From NCBI GenBank assembly GCA_017474765.1, contig JAFVGW010000003.1:117278-181277 (forward strand): a DNA stretch of 64,000 nucleotides, written 5' to 3'. This stretch comes from Salinivirgaceae bacterium (GTDB taxonomy: Bacteria; Bacteroidota; Bacteroidia; Bacteroidales; SZUA-534). The notes beneath the pieces were generated by a model, which had not been told where the DNA came from, did no database searches, and saw only the letters and a list, made by a program, of their open reading frames with translations. Positions 19,957 through 28,114 of the stretch are shown piece by piece; the stretch's first letter is position 1, and the number at the start of each line of letters is the position of its first letter. The position numbers and the translations under genes are program-made.

Positions 19957-20520
19957 CTATTTGTTGTTGAACTGATTCATTATGCCTGGTACGCCCACAA
20001 ACGGCAGTTGCTGAACAGCCTGGCAGCAAAGGTTGATGCGCTCGTCGATTTTTGCTTGTTCCTCGTCGGTCCACTGGCCGAGAACAAAATCGATTTGATG
20101 GCCGCGCGAGAACTCGTTCCCAATGCCGAAGCGCATACGGGCGAAATCAGTTGTTGACAATGATTCGGCAATGTTTTTCAGTCCGTTGTGGCCGCCGTCG
20201 CTGCCGCGCTCGCGGATGCGTATCTTGCCGAAAGGCAGAGCCAAATCGTCGCAGATGATAAGAAGGTGGTCGAGCGGAATTTTCTCCTGCTGCATCCAGT
20301 AGGCCACGGCTTTCCCGCTCAAATTCATATAGGTAGTTGGCTTGATGAGAATAAAGGTGCGGCCGCGCGATTTCATCTCGGCGCGGTAGGCGTGACGCAC
20401 CTCGCTAAAAGCAGTATTGGACGCCTTAGCCAAGGCATCCAATACTTTAAATCCTATGTTGTGGCGGGTGTTGGCGTATTCGACGCCAATGTTGCCCAGC
20501 CCTACAATCAGATATTTCAC
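19957..20520 (-). CDS. pth: Peptidyl-tRNA hydrolase
   Basis: 187 residues. Cleaves the ester bond of peptidyl-tRNAs that drop off the ribosome. All catalytic positions are visible: His20 in NTRHNIGF, Asn66 in TTYMNLSG, Asp92 in ICDDLALPFG and Asn112 in GSDGGHNGLK, corresponding to E. coli N10-region/H20/N68/D93/N114. The N-terminal GLGNIG motif is intact. It starts 9 bp after rplY/ctc, an rplY-pth pairing common in bacteria, and is read from the same promoter at 21187-21217. Confidence 0.97.
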   Translation of the reverse strand: MKYLIVGLGNIGVEYANTRHNIGFKVLDALAKASNTAFSEVRHAYRAEMKSRGRTFILIKPTTYMNLSGKAVAYWMQQEKIPLDHLLIICDDLALPFGKIRIRERGSDGGHNGLKNIAESLSTTDFARMRFGIGNEFSRGHQIDFVLGQWTDEEQAKIDERINLCCQAVQQLPFVGVPGIMNQFNNK

Positions 20521-20529
20521 CGCTTAAAT

Positions 20530-21114
20530 TTATTTTGCTTCAGCGGCAGCTGCTGCATCAGCGTTGAGAGCCGCACGGGTCATCTTAACGGTTGCAACCA
20601 CAATGTTCTTTGCCTCAAGCAGTTCGAGACCGTCGAAGCTCAAATCCTGAATCTTGATAGCCTTGCCAAGACCAAGGTTGGTAACATCAATCTCAAGCAA
20701 GTCAGGAAGTTTGGCAATCAGACCTTTAACGCGGATTTTGCGGATTTTCAGAACCAATTTACCACCCTGGCGAACGCCTTCGGCCAAGCCGTTGAGTTTC
20801 ACTGGCAGAGCGATTGAAACTGGTTTCTTGTCGCTAACTTCAAGAAAATCGATGTGCTCGATAGCGTCAGATACGCAGTTGTACTGAACGTCTTTCAGAA
20901 TGGCCTTGCTGGCTTTTCCGTCAATCACAAGGTCAACAATATAGATGTTCGGTGTGTAAATCAGACCACGGAAAGCATCAACAGGTGCTGAAAAGTGGGT
21001 TACTGACTCGCCGCCGTACACTACGCAAGGAACCTGTCCGTTTTTGCGAAGCTCGCGTGTTGCCTTTTTGCCAAGGTCTGCACGAACAGAACCTTTAATC
21101 TCAATAGTTTTCAT
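20530..21114 (-). CDS. rplY: 50S ribosomal protein L25, Ctc form
   Basis: 194 residues from the ATG at 21114 (MKTIEIKGSVRADLGKK). The frame is open to 21216 but the longer version runs through the promoter and is not L25-like. The first 95 residues are the 5S-rRNA-binding L25 domain (RKNGQVPCVVYGG); the second half is the TL5/Ctc beta domain (VSIALPVKLNGLAEGVRQGG, then KGLIAKLPDLLEIDV). The C-terminus is an alanine-rich tail. It is followed by pth in a two-gene operon with a well-formed promoter. Confidence 0.95.
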   Translation of the reverse strand: MKTIEIKGSVRADLGKKATRELRKNGQVPCVVYGGESVTHFSAPVDAFRGLIYTPNIYIVDLVIDGKASKAILKDVQYNCVSDAIEHIDFLEVSDKKPVSIALPVKLNGLAEGVRQGGKLVLKIRKIRVKGLIAKLPDLLEIDVTNLGLGKAIKIQDLSFDGLELLEAKNIVVATVKMTRAALNADAAAAAEAK

Positions 21115-21186
21115 TCTAATAAATTTATGTGCTACTTGCGACTGAGTCGCCCATTGCACGTTAGACAATAAAAATTTTAAGCAGCG

Positions 21187-21217
21187 CAAAGGTAGAAAAA
21201 TATGTGTTTGGTGCAAC
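21187..21217 (-). promoter_or_regulatory. Promoter of rplY-pth
   Basis: On the minus strand GTTG at 21217-21214, then exactly 19 bases, then TACCTTTG at 21194-21187. This fits the Bacteroidota TTTG-N19-TAnnTTTG pattern with one mismatch. A small GCGAC/GTCGC hairpin lies in the leader, meaning uncertain. Confidence 0.8.
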
Positions 21218-21245
21218 AGCCCAAACTTTATTATTTTTGACGCTT

Positions 21246-21297
21246 GAATTTGAACGCAGATGACGCAGATTGGACTGATTTACACAGATTTTATTTA
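21246..21297 (+). repeat. AACGCAGAT...ACTGATTT dispersed repeat, copy 2
   Basis: TTTGAACGCAGATGACGCAG then ATTGGACTGATTTACACAG and ATTTTATTTA, ending a few bases before the TIGR02757 start. A close copy follows that gene at 22070-22118, so the gene is bracketed by direct repeats. Confidence 0.7.
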
Positions 21298-21302
21298 AAA
21301 CA

Positions 21303-22073
21303 ATGACCGACACCGAACTAAAACGATTCCTTGACTCGCAGGCCGCGCGGTTCGACAATCCCGATTTTATTGCTGAAGACCCGATTTCGATTCCGCACCG
21401 CTTCAGCCGTCCCGATGACATTGCCATTGCTGGATTTCTGGCCGCAACCATTGCCTGGGGGCAGCGCAAGAGCATTGTAAAATCGGCCAATCAACTCATC
21501 AACTGGATGGACGGCGCGCCGCACGATTTCGTTACAAACTGCACCGATGCCGACTTGCAGCCGTTCGAGCGGTTTGTTTACCGCACCTTCAACGGCACCG
21601 ACTGCACCACGTTTCTGCGCTCGCTGCACAATATATATATGAATCACAACGGTTTGGAACAGGTTGTTACTGAAGGATTTAAATCGTCGGGCACCATTCG
21701 CGGCGCACTGTCGCATTTCTATCGGGTTTTCTTCGAGATTGGCCATCAGCACCGCACCGAGAAGCACCTTGCCAACCCCGACAAGGGCTCGGCATCGAAG
21801 CGGATGAATATGTATCTGCGCTGGATGGTGCGGCAGAGCGGCACGGGTGTCGATTTTGGCATTTGGAAGAATATTCCGCAGTCGGCATTGTGCATTCCGC
21901 TCGATGTGCACGTAGGCAATGTCTCGCGGCAGTTGGGACTGCTCACACGCAAGCAGAACGACTGGCAAGCCGTGGAAGAACTCACTGCCCACCTGCGCCA
22001 GTTCTGCCCCGAAGACCCTGTGAAATACGATTTTGCGCTGTTCAGTTTAGGTGTGAATGGTGAGAAAATTTGA
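21303..22073 (+). CDS. TIGR02757 (DUF2400) family protein
   Basis: 256 residues. Matches the TIGR02757 pattern of Bacteroidota and related phyla: N-terminal FLDSQAARFDNPDFIAEDPI, GFLAATIAWGQRKSI, then the conserved core KRMNMYLRWMVRQSGTGVDF and the closing block IPLDVHVGNVSRQLGL. The fold appears helical and related to HhH-type DNA glycosylases (the LRWMV..D and P.D.H motifs are reminiscent), but the reaction is unproven. The gene is bracketed by two copies of a dispersed intergenic repeat, and no promoter of good quality is visible between the upstream repeat and the start. Confidence 0.85.
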   Translation: MTDTELKRFLDSQAARFDNPDFIAEDPISIPHRFSRPDDIAIAGFLAATIAWGQRKSIVKSANQLINWMDGAPHDFVTNCTDADLQPFERFVYRTFNGTDCTTFLRSLHNIYMNHNGLEQVVTEGFKSSGTIRGALSHFYRVFFEIGHQHRTEKHLANPDKGSASKRMNMYLRWMVRQSGTGVDFGIWKNIPQSALCIPLDVHVGNVSRQLGLLTRKQNDWQAVEELTAHLRQFCPEDPVKYDFALFSLGVNGEKI

Positions 22074-22118
22074 ACGCAGATGACACATATTGAACTGATT
22101 TACACAGATTTATTTAGA
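22070..22118 (+). repeat. AACGCAGAT...ACTGATTT dispersed repeat, copy 3
   Basis: TTTGAACGCAGATGACACAT then ATTGAACTGATTTACACAG and ATTTATTTAG. It starts within the last codons of the TIGR02757 gene and is near-identical to the copy at 21246. Confidence 0.7.
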
Positions 22119-22147
22119 TGCGGGGCATTGTTTTCATTCAAGGTATC

Positions 22148-22166
22148 GGACACACGCTGTGTGTCC
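22148..22166. repeat. REP-like palindrome
   Basis: GGACACAC-GCT-GTGTGTCC, a perfect 8-bp stem with a 3-base loop, followed by CTAC. Similar hairpins lie at 43120-43143 and 60517-60535. Confidence 0.65.
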
Positions 22167-22282
22167 CTACAAACACCCAATACCAAACACCAAAACTAAT
22201 GCCTAGTGCCTAAAACCTAATGCCTTTTCAACTTATAACTTTCAAACTTAAAACTTATAACTTCTAAAACTTACAACTCATA

Positions 22283-22996
22283 ATGAGCAACAACTACTTC
22301 TGTTTCAAGCAATTCGCCGTTGTGCAAGACAACGCATCGATGAAAGTTGGCACCGATGGTGTGCTTTTGGGAGCGTGGTTCAGTTGCGTTGGGGCGCGAC
22401 GCGTGCTCGATGTGGGCACAGGCACAGGGCTGATTGCCATTATGGCAGCGCAGCGGTCAGAAGCGCAAGTGGCGGCCGTTGAAATTGACAGCAACGCCTG
22501 CATCGATGCTATCACCAATATCGACAACTGCCCGTGGGCCGACCGCATCGAACTTTTCAACCTTTCGGTTCAGGAATTTGCCGCCGACTGTCCCGACCGT
22601 TTCGACCTGATTGTCAGCAACCCGCCGTTTTTCAGCAATTCGCTGAAAGCGCCAAGCCAAGGCCGCGCCCTTGCCCGCCACGACGACACACTGCCCGTGG
22701 CCGACTTGTTCAGTTGCGCCGCCCAACTGCTCACCGACAATGGCCGCCTGTCGGTAATCATCCCTGTTGACCGCCTTGCCGATTATGACGCAGAAGCCGC
22801 CCGCCACCACCTGACTGCCGTCCGCCGCGCTATGGTGCGACCCAACCCCGCGCTGCCGTTCCACCGCGCAATGGTTGAGTACGGTTACGGCGCCGCACTG
22901 CTAACCGACGAAACCATCACCATCGAAACCGATGAACACGGTATTTACTCGCCTGAATATATTGCACTTACACGGGATTTTTATTTGAAGTTCTGA
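22283..22996 (+). CDS. trmN6: tRNA1(Val) (adenine37-N6)-methyltransferase TrmN6
   Basis: 237 residues. S-adenosylmethionine-dependent N6-methylation of A37 in tRNA1(Val). Seen: FKQFAVVQDNASMKVGTDGVLLGAW, which is the family opening; SAM-binding motif LDVGTGTGLIAI at 42-53; acidic loop VEIDSNA; and the N6-adenine signature NPPFF at 113-117. The start is preceded by a run of AACTTATAACTT-like leader repeats reaching to within a few bases of the ATG. A bidirectional-looking terminator follows. Confidence 0.92.
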   Translation: MSNNYFCFKQFAVVQDNASMKVGTDGVLLGAWFSCVGARRVLDVGTGTGLIAIMAAQRSEAQVAAVEIDSNACIDAITNIDNCPWADRIELFNLSVQEFAADCPDRFDLIVSNPPFFSNSLKAPSQGRALARHDDTLPVADLFSCAAQLLTDNGRLSVIIPVDRLADYDAEAARHHLTAVRRAMVRPNPALPFHRAMVEYGYGAALLTDETITIETDEHGIYSPEYIALTRDFYLKF

Positions 22997-23015
22997 TGTC
23001 ATAACAAACAAAAAA

Positions 23016-23041
23016 GCGCGGAACCATCCGCGCCTTTTTTT
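23016..23041. terminator. Terminator between trmN6 and manC
   Basis: GCGCGG pairs with CCGCGC around a 6-base loop; A-run before and T-run after, so it can serve both converging genes. Confidence 0.88.
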
Positions 23042-23102
23042 GTATTAAAATCGATGAAATCTGATTTCTAAATCCTAAATCCTAATTTCTAATTCCTACC
23101 TA

Positions 23103-24194
23103 TTAAATATACTTGTCCCCCGTCTTCGATTTTATGTCGTTCACAATCACCTTCACGGTCTGTTCTTCGTCCTTGTCGCAGATGAGCAATGCATCGGGAG
23201 TGTCAACAACGATATAGTTGGTAAGCCCTTGCACAACAACAAGTTTTTCTTTCGGAGCATACACAATCGAGCGGTTGGTGTTGTAGAGCAGCACATTGTC
23301 GCCGCCAACCACGTTTTGCTCGTTGTTTTTGGGGCGGTTCTCGTAGAGCGATGTCCACGTTCCCAAATCGGACCAGCCAAAGTGTGAACCCAAAACAGCC
23401 ACATTGTCAGCCTTTTCCATCACGCCGTAGTCGATTGAGATGTTCGGGCAGACAGGATAAATTTGGCCGATGGCATCTTCCTCGTCATCAGTGTTGAACA
23501 GTTCCGACTTGCTGTTGAACAGATTGTAAACCTCTGCCAGATGTTTCTTGAAGGCGGCCTGAATCGACTTCAGCGACCAAAGGAAAATGCCTGAGTTCCA
23601 GTAGAATTCGCCGCTTTCGACAAAGAATTTGGCAAACTCAAGATTCGGTTTCTCGGTGAAGGCCTTCACGCGCTTCAGGTCGGCAATGTTGTTGAAGTTA
23701 ATTGCCTCATCAAACTGGATGTAGCCGTAGCCCGTATCGGGGCGGGTGGGCTGGATGCCGAGCGTGAGCAGATTATCGTTGTTGGCCACAAAATCGAAGC
23801 CGTTTTTAATGGTCTCAATGAACATTTGGTCGTTCAGAATCAGATGGTCCGACGGCGCCACAACAATGCAGGCATCGGGGTTCATCTGCAGAATGCGGAA
23901 GTTGGCGTAGGCTATGCAGGGCGCGGTGTTGCGGCGTGCAGGCTCAAGCAAAATCTGCGAAGCGCCAATTTGCGGCAGTTGTTTGAGTGTCAAATCTTTA
24001 TATTCGGCACTCGTGACAATGAAGACGTTCTGCGGCGGCACAATCTTTGTGAAACGCTCGAAAGTGAGTTGCAGCAACGATTTGCCAATCCCCAATATAT
24101 CAATGAATTGCTTCGGGTACGACGAACGGCTCACTGGCCAAAAGCGTGTTCCCGCTCCGCCAGCCATTATCACGCAGTATAAGTTCTGGTTCAT
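23103..24194 (-). CDS. manC: Mannose-1-phosphate guanylyltransferase
   Basis: 363 residues. Makes GDP-mannose from mannose-1-phosphate and GTP, feeding mannose and fucose into surface glycans. Seen: the nucleotide-binding signature GGAGTRFWPVSRSSYPKQF at about 12-30, VAPSDHLI, FTEKPNLEFAKFFVESGEFYWNSGIF, and SIDYGVMEKADNVAVL. The length fits the single-function GMP form; the C-terminal isomerase domain of bifunctional ManC/AlgA is absent. It may supply the polysaccharide locus at 45-63 kb, though it is not in that operon. Confidence 0.94.
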   Translation of the reverse strand: MNQNLYCVIMAGGAGTRFWPVSRSSYPKQFIDILGIGKSLLQLTFERFTKIVPPQNVFIVTSAEYKDLTLKQLPQIGASQILLEPARRNTAPCIAYANFRILQMNPDACIVVAPSDHLILNDQMFIETIKNGFDFVANNDNLLTLGIQPTRPDTGYGYIQFDEAINFNNIADLKRVKAFTEKPNLEFAKFFVESGEFYWNSGIFLWSLKSIQAAFKKHLAEVYNLFNSKSELFNTDDEEDAIGQIYPVCPNISIDYGVMEKADNVAVLGSHFGWSDLGTWTSLYENRPKNNEQNVVGGDNVLLYNTNRSIVYAPKEKLVVVQGLTNYIVVDTPDALLICDKDEEQTVKVIVNDIKSKTGDKYI

Positions 24195-24292
24195 AATTAT
24201 TTGTTTTTTAGCGATATATAGTAATATAAGTTGTGTTCACAAATCTCTCAAATCCAAATTCGAATATAAACATTAAACGCAAACGAAAAAAC

Positions 24293-24392
24293 TTTTAGTG
24301 TGAGTTTGAAGTTTATTTCCGCCTTCCACTAAAAAAAACTTTCGCTTAACTAAAAAAAATAGTTGCACGTAATAAAATTTTAGTTACTTTAG
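24293..24392 (+). promoter_or_regulatory. Promoter and candidate BlaI operators
   Basis: TTG at 24363-24365, 19 bases, then TACTTTAG at 24385-24392 form a promoter with one -7 mismatch. Four half-sites of one type surround it: TTTTAGTG at 24293, CACTAAAA at 24327, AACTAAAA at 24348 and TTTTAGTT at 24378, the last overlapping the -7 box. BlaI/MecI repressors bind such dyads and usually repress their own gene. Operator function is inferred. Confidence 0.6.
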
Positions 24393-24417
24393 CGGTATCG
24401 AAATTAAATCGTCTGTT

Positions 24418-24774
24418 ATGGAGAAGATTACGAAGAAGGAAGAAGAAGTGATGAACCTGTTTTGGGAGCACGGGCCGATGTTTGTCCGCGACCTTGTGGA
24501 CTGCTACCCCGACCCAAAACCGCACTTCAACACCATATCAACTATGGTGCGTGCGCTCGAGAGCAAGGGCTACGTCGGCCACAAGTCGTACGGGCCTACG
24601 TATCAGTATTTTGCAGCCGTCAGCCGCGACGAGTTCGGTAAGCAGACGCTGCGCGGAATCATTGGCAAATATTTCCAAAACTCTTACCGCAGCGCCGTCT
24701 CGGCCTTGGTGAGCGAGGAGGATATATCGGTCGATGAATTAAAGGATTTAATCAGTCAAATCGAAAAACAGTAA
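24418..24774 (+). CDS. BlaI/MecI/CopY-family repressor
   Basis: 118 residues. Winged-helix DNA-binding repressor: ITKKEEEVMNLFWEHGPMFV, then the recognition helix region FNTISTMVRALESKGYVGHKSYG and the wing YQYFAAVS. The C-terminal half is the dimerisation part (LRGIIGKYFQNSYRSAVSAL). It is followed 4 bp later by an M56 peptidase, the standard BlaI-BlaR1 pairing in which the peptidase inactivates the repressor after a signal. No beta-lactamase gene is present, so the regulon is unknown. The upstream region has candidate dyad operators. Confidence 0.92.
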   Translation: MEKITKKEEEVMNLFWEHGPMFVRDLVDCYPDPKPHFNTISTMVRALESKGYVGHKSYGPTYQYFAAVSRDEFGKQTLRGIIGKYFQNSYRSAVSALVSEEDISVDELKDLISQIEKQ

Positions 24775-24778
24775 CGCT

Positions 24779-26179
24779 ATGGATGCCATTGTTTACAGCC
24801 TGAAAGTGTCGGTGTTTCTGATTGCTTTCTACCTGATGTTCAAATCGTTGATGAGTCGCGAGACTCTTCACCGCGCCAACCGCTACCTAATTCTGGGCTC
24901 AATCGGCCTGTCGTTTGTGCTACCCTTGTGGCACATTACGCTCAACGCGGCGCCTGGCCACGCGGTAACCGCCGCCGAACTGTCGCAGTCGGTTGTCTGG
25001 CTCGAGGAGGTGATTGTTGGCGGCGGCGCAAGCCACTCGTTCGACTGGCGCGCGCTGGCTGTGGTGGCCTTCTACGCTGGCATTGGCGTATGCCTTCTGC
25101 GAATGATTATATCGATTATAGGTGTGCTGCGCGTTATCCGCCGCGGCGAGCGACAAACCCTGCCCGACGGCACCGTTCTGGTCATAACCGACGACGAGCA
25201 GGCACCGTTCAGTTGGATTAAATATATCATTATCAACCGAAAAGACCACGATGAGAACCTTCAGGAGATTCTCACTCACGAGCGGGCGCATATCCGCTGC
25301 CGCCACTCAATCGATGTGCTGGTGTGCGATGTGTTCTGCTGCCTTCAGTGGTTCAATCCTGCAATGTGGCTGCTGCGCCGCGAGTTGTGCGCTGTCCACG
25401 AGTATGAGGCCGACAAGGCTGTTCTTGATTCAGGCATTAATGCAAAACAATATCAAATTCTATTAATTAAGAAAGCTGCTGGCGGGAAGTGGTATTCAAT
25501 CGCCAACAGCTTCAATCACAGTAAACTTAAATATCGAATAACTATGATGTCACGTAAAAAATCGTCAGGCTGGACAATGGCCAAGGCGCTGTATGTCCTG
25601 CCGATTGCGGCTTTCGCTGCAATTGCTTTCGCCAACTGCTCAAAAACCGAGAGCGAAAATACACAAGATTTCACTTATGACAAAAATGTCTTGCAGTATT
25701 TGCCAAAAGACAGGAGTGTAAAATTTGTAGGCTACAATCTCGATGGCACTGAATGTGTGCTTGTCAAGGAAGCCGATGGAAAAGTAAGACGCTTATCTGC
25801 CGACGAGATGGGTGTGAAAGGTATTTCCATACCGTTGGAAAATAGAGAAATTCCTGAAGATGAAATCTTTATTATAGTTGAAGATATGCCCGAATTCCCT
25901 GGCGGTGAGGAGGAACTTCGCAAATTCATTGCTGAAAATGTGGAATACCCCGAGGATGCAAAAGCGCAAAAGCAGGAGGGAAAGGTTTTTGTAAAGTTTG
26001 TAATTGACAAAGAAGGAAACGTTCGTGATGCAGAGATTGTCAATGGCACAAGGTTCGAAAGCCTTAATAACGAAGCCTTACGTGTTATAAAATCGATGCC
26101 GCAATGGAAACCAGGCAAACAACGCGGACAGAATGTCAACGTCTCGTTTGTAGTTCCAATCAATTTCCAACTTAACTAA
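24779..26179 (+). CDS. BlaR1-like M56 peptidase with TonB C-terminal domain
   Basis: 466 residues. Membrane segments at the N-terminus (SVFLIAFYLMFKSLM, YLILGSIGLSFVLPLW, VVAFYAGIGVCLLRMI), then the M56 zinc-protease loop with HERAH at 167-171, a further hydrophobic helix near 265 (ALYVLPIAAFAAIAFANCS), and from about 377 a TonB C-terminal domain (GGEEELRKFIAENVEYPEDA ... VFVKFVIDKEGNVRDAEIVN ... KPGKQRGQNVNVSFVVPI). The peptidase probably cleaves the upstream BlaI partner. The TonB domain would face the periplasm and could sense or contact the outer membrane; this replaces the penicillin-binding sensor of classical BlaR1 and is common in Bacteroidota. Confidence 0.92.
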   Translation: MDAIVYSLKVSVFLIAFYLMFKSLMSRETLHRANRYLILGSIGLSFVLPLWHITLNAAPGHAVTAAELSQSVVWLEEVIVGGGASHSFDWRALAVVAFYAGIGVCLLRMIISIIGVLRVIRRGERQTLPDGTVLVITDDEQAPFSWIKYIIINRKDHDENLQEILTHERAHIRCRHSIDVLVCDVFCCLQWFNPAMWLLRRELCAVHEYEADKAVLDSGINAKQYQILLIKKAAGGKWYSIANSFNHSKLKYRITMMSRKKSSGWTMAKALYVLPIAAFAAIAFANCSKTESENTQDFTYDKNVLQYLPKDRSVKFVGYNLDGTECVLVKEADGKVRRLSADEMGVKGISIPLENREIPEDEIFIIVEDMPEFPGGEEELRKFIAENVEYPEDAKAQKQEGKVFVKFVIDKEGNVRDAEIVNGTRFESLNNEALRVIKSMPQWKPGKQRGQNVNVSFVVPINFQLN

Positions 26180-26214
26180 CCAAACAACTAACCAACAACG
26201 TTTTGCATAATGCC

Positions 26215-26237
26215 AAGGCCCGCCCGCGCGGGCCTTT
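26215..26237 (+). terminator. Terminator of the blaI-blaR1 operon
   Basis: AAGGCCCGC pairs with GCGGGCCTT around a short loop and runs into TTTTT. Confidence 0.9.
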
Positions 26238-26298
26238 TTAAAAACTAAACTCTAAACTTTTAACCTTCTAAACTCTAACCCCTTAACTCTAAACATTT

Positions 26299-27453
26299 AT
26301 GAAACCACTAATGACCATTCTTCTTGCGCTCGCGCTAACGGCAACCGTCGCACAAACGCGCTTTGAGCCGCTCACAGCCGAAGCGGCCGCACTTGTGGCC
26401 CGCGGCGACTCGTGTACGCGGATGAACGATACTCACAACTCGCTGCTCTGCTACGAGCAAGCACGGCGGCTGGTGTTCAACGACACGGTGCTGTACAAAC
26501 TGGCGCAGACAAATTTCCGCCGAGGGCAGTTCAACCAATGTCTTGCCCTGACCGACACTCTGCTGGCCGACACTCTCACCTATCAGCCGTTGAAACTGCG
26601 CTACAACTGCCTTCAGAAGATGGGCGCCGACGATTCGCTGCGCATTGAGTGCGCTCGGCAGATTATCGGCATTAATCCGCTCGACGCAGCGGTTGTCACC
26701 GATATTGCCACATATTTTAACGGCAAGCAGCAGGCCGACAGCGCCATTGCCTACTGCAATCTGTATCGTGCTATCGACTCAACCAATCAATTGGTAAACA
26801 AACAGTTGGGACGTGCTCTTTTTATAAAGAAGGATTACTATCCCGCTCTCGACCTTTTTCTTGACGCCTTCCGCAACGGCGACCAAACCCCTGCCTTGCT
26901 CTTCTACATTGGCCGCACCTACGAGTGCTGCAGCATTCCCGAGCGCGCCCACGAGTTTATGCAGATGGCCGCCGAGGGGTCCAATTTCGCGAGTCTGCCC
27001 ATTGTGAAGGCGCTGGCGCGAGTGTCGGCAAGCTATTTTAAGTACCGCGATGAGGTGCTCGATTATACCCAAATAGCCTTCGAACTTTGTCAGGCCGATT
27101 CAGCGTCGATGGCAGAAATTTACCGTTACCGTGCAAAATTCTACGGCAGTTACCACCACGATTATCGGAAAGATTCAGCCAAATGGGCGATTTGCCAAAA
27201 GAACAGCATTAAAATGCTGAAAAAGAGCCTTGAATACGAGCCGTCGATAGAAGCGCAATTCGAAATTGCCACAACCTACAACAGTCTTAACGACCTTGAG
27301 CAGGAGAAACTATGGCTGGAGAAAGTGGCCGCCTGGCCGCGCAGTAAATCAAACGCCGAGTATATCCGCTATGCCGAGTTGCGACTAATCAGCATTCGGG
27401 AGGAGAAGTTTTTTAAGGGCGATAGGTTGGAAAGTGTTGTTGTTGAGGATTAG
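26299..27453 (+). CDS. Exported TPR-repeat protein
   Basis: 384 residues. N-terminal signal peptide (MKPLMTILLALALTATVA) followed by tetratricopeptide-type helical pairs: ARRLVFNDTVLYKLAQTNFR, QVIGIN-type helices, LGRALFIKKDYYPALDLF, and later ALLFYIGRTYECCSIPERAHEF. Such proteins are periplasmic scaffolds; the partner cannot be told. It sits between the blaR1 terminator and the dcw cluster with its own terminator, and its start is preceded by CTAAACT leader repeats. Confidence 0.8.
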   Translation: MKPLMTILLALALTATVAQTRFEPLTAEAAALVARGDSCTRMNDTHNSLLCYEQARRLVFNDTVLYKLAQTNFRRGQFNQCLALTDTLLADTLTYQPLKLRYNCLQKMGADDSLRIECARQIIGINPLDAAVVTDIATYFNGKQQADSAIAYCNLYRAIDSTNQLVNKQLGRALFIKKDYYPALDLFLDAFRNGDQTPALLFYIGRTYECCSIPERAHEFMQMAAEGSNFASLPIVKALARVSASYFKYRDEVLDYTQIAFELCQADSASMAEIYRYRAKFYGSYHHDYRKDSAKWAICQKNSIKMLKKSLEYEPSIEAQFEIATTYNSLNDLEQEKLWLEKVAAWPRSKSNAEYIRYAELRLISIREEKFFKGDRLESVVVED

Positions 27454-27473
27454 ATTAATCTGAAAATCAATTT

Positions 27474-27516
27474 AAAACGGTCGGTATCGGACTAAAACGA
27501 TGCCGACCGTTTTTTG
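27474..27516 (+). terminator. Terminator after the TPR gene
   Basis: AAAACGGTCGGTATCG pairs with CGATGCCGACCGTTTT (one mismatch) around an 8-base loop, then a T-run. Confidence 0.9.
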
Positions 27517-27580
27517 TTGTTTTCCGTTCGTCATCAAGAAATTAACAATTACCCCCGAAAAATGGAAGTTATCAACAATG

Positions 27581-27615
27581 GTGTAAAAAAGTGGGCAAAA
27601 GTGTATCGAAGTGGG
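27581..27615 (+). promoter_or_regulatory. MraZ-binding repeats upstream of mraZ
   Basis: Four GTG-led elements are spaced exactly 10 bp: GTGTA at 27581, GTGGG at 27591, GTGTA at 27601 and GTGGG at 27611. MraZ of E. coli binds TGGGN direct repeats separated by 5 bases, the same 10-bp period. This supports autoregulation of the dcw cluster and argues that the GTG at 27611 is operator, not start codon. A TATTTTG box follows at 27627-27633. Confidence 0.8.
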
Positions 27616-27652
27616 AATTTTCAACTTATTTTGCGATGTTCAAACGTTTGAG

Positions 27653-28114
27653 ATGGCGAATTTTATTGGCGATTACCGTTGCAAGGTCGATGCAAAAGGC
27701 CGAATCTTGTTCCCTGCAGGGTTGAAAAAACAACTCGATGCAAGCGGTAACTGCTTTGTTATCAAGAAAGATTTATTTGAACAATGCTTGGTGATGTACA
27801 CATCTGCCGAATGGGAAAGGCAGAACGAAATCATCCGCAACCAAATCAACCCGTTCAACAAGGAGCACAACCGATTCCTTCGCGGATTCTACCGCGGAAC
27901 GGCCGAAATCGAACTCGATAACAACGGCCGTCTGCTGCTTCCGAAGCGTCTGCTCGACGAAGTGGGCATCGACAAGGACATTGTGCTGTCGGGACAGGAC
28001 ACGAAGATTGAACTTTGGGCTGACAGCCGATACGATGCTATGGCGGAAGACGAGAATGAGTTTGCCGCTCTGGCCGAAAAGATTATGAAGGGCACGTCAA
28101 ATGCGGGGGAATAA
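27653..28114 (+). CDS. mraZ: Transcriptional regulator MraZ
   Basis: 153 residues from the ATG at 27653 (MANFIGDYRCKVDAKGR). Two AbrB-like half-domains each carry the DxxGR motif: DAKGRILFPAGLKKQL near residue 13 and DNNGRLLLPKRLLDEVG near 90. MraZ is a ring-forming DNA-binding protein that controls the dcw cluster; its candidate operators lie immediately upstream. The stop overlaps the rsmH start by one base (TAATG). Confidence 0.96.
   Translation: MANFIGDYRCKVDAKGRILFPAGLKKQLDASGNCFVIKKDLFEQCLVMYTSAEWERQNEIIRNQINPFNKEHNRFLRGFYRGTAEIELDNNGRLLLPKRLLDEVGIDKDIVLSGQDTKIELWADSRYDAMAEDENEFAALAEKIMKGTSNAGE

Noticed and set aside
27611..27652. GTG at 27611 as the mraZ start
   Set aside because: It is one of four 10-bp-spaced MraZ repeats, and the ATG at 27653 gives the conserved MANFIGDYR start.
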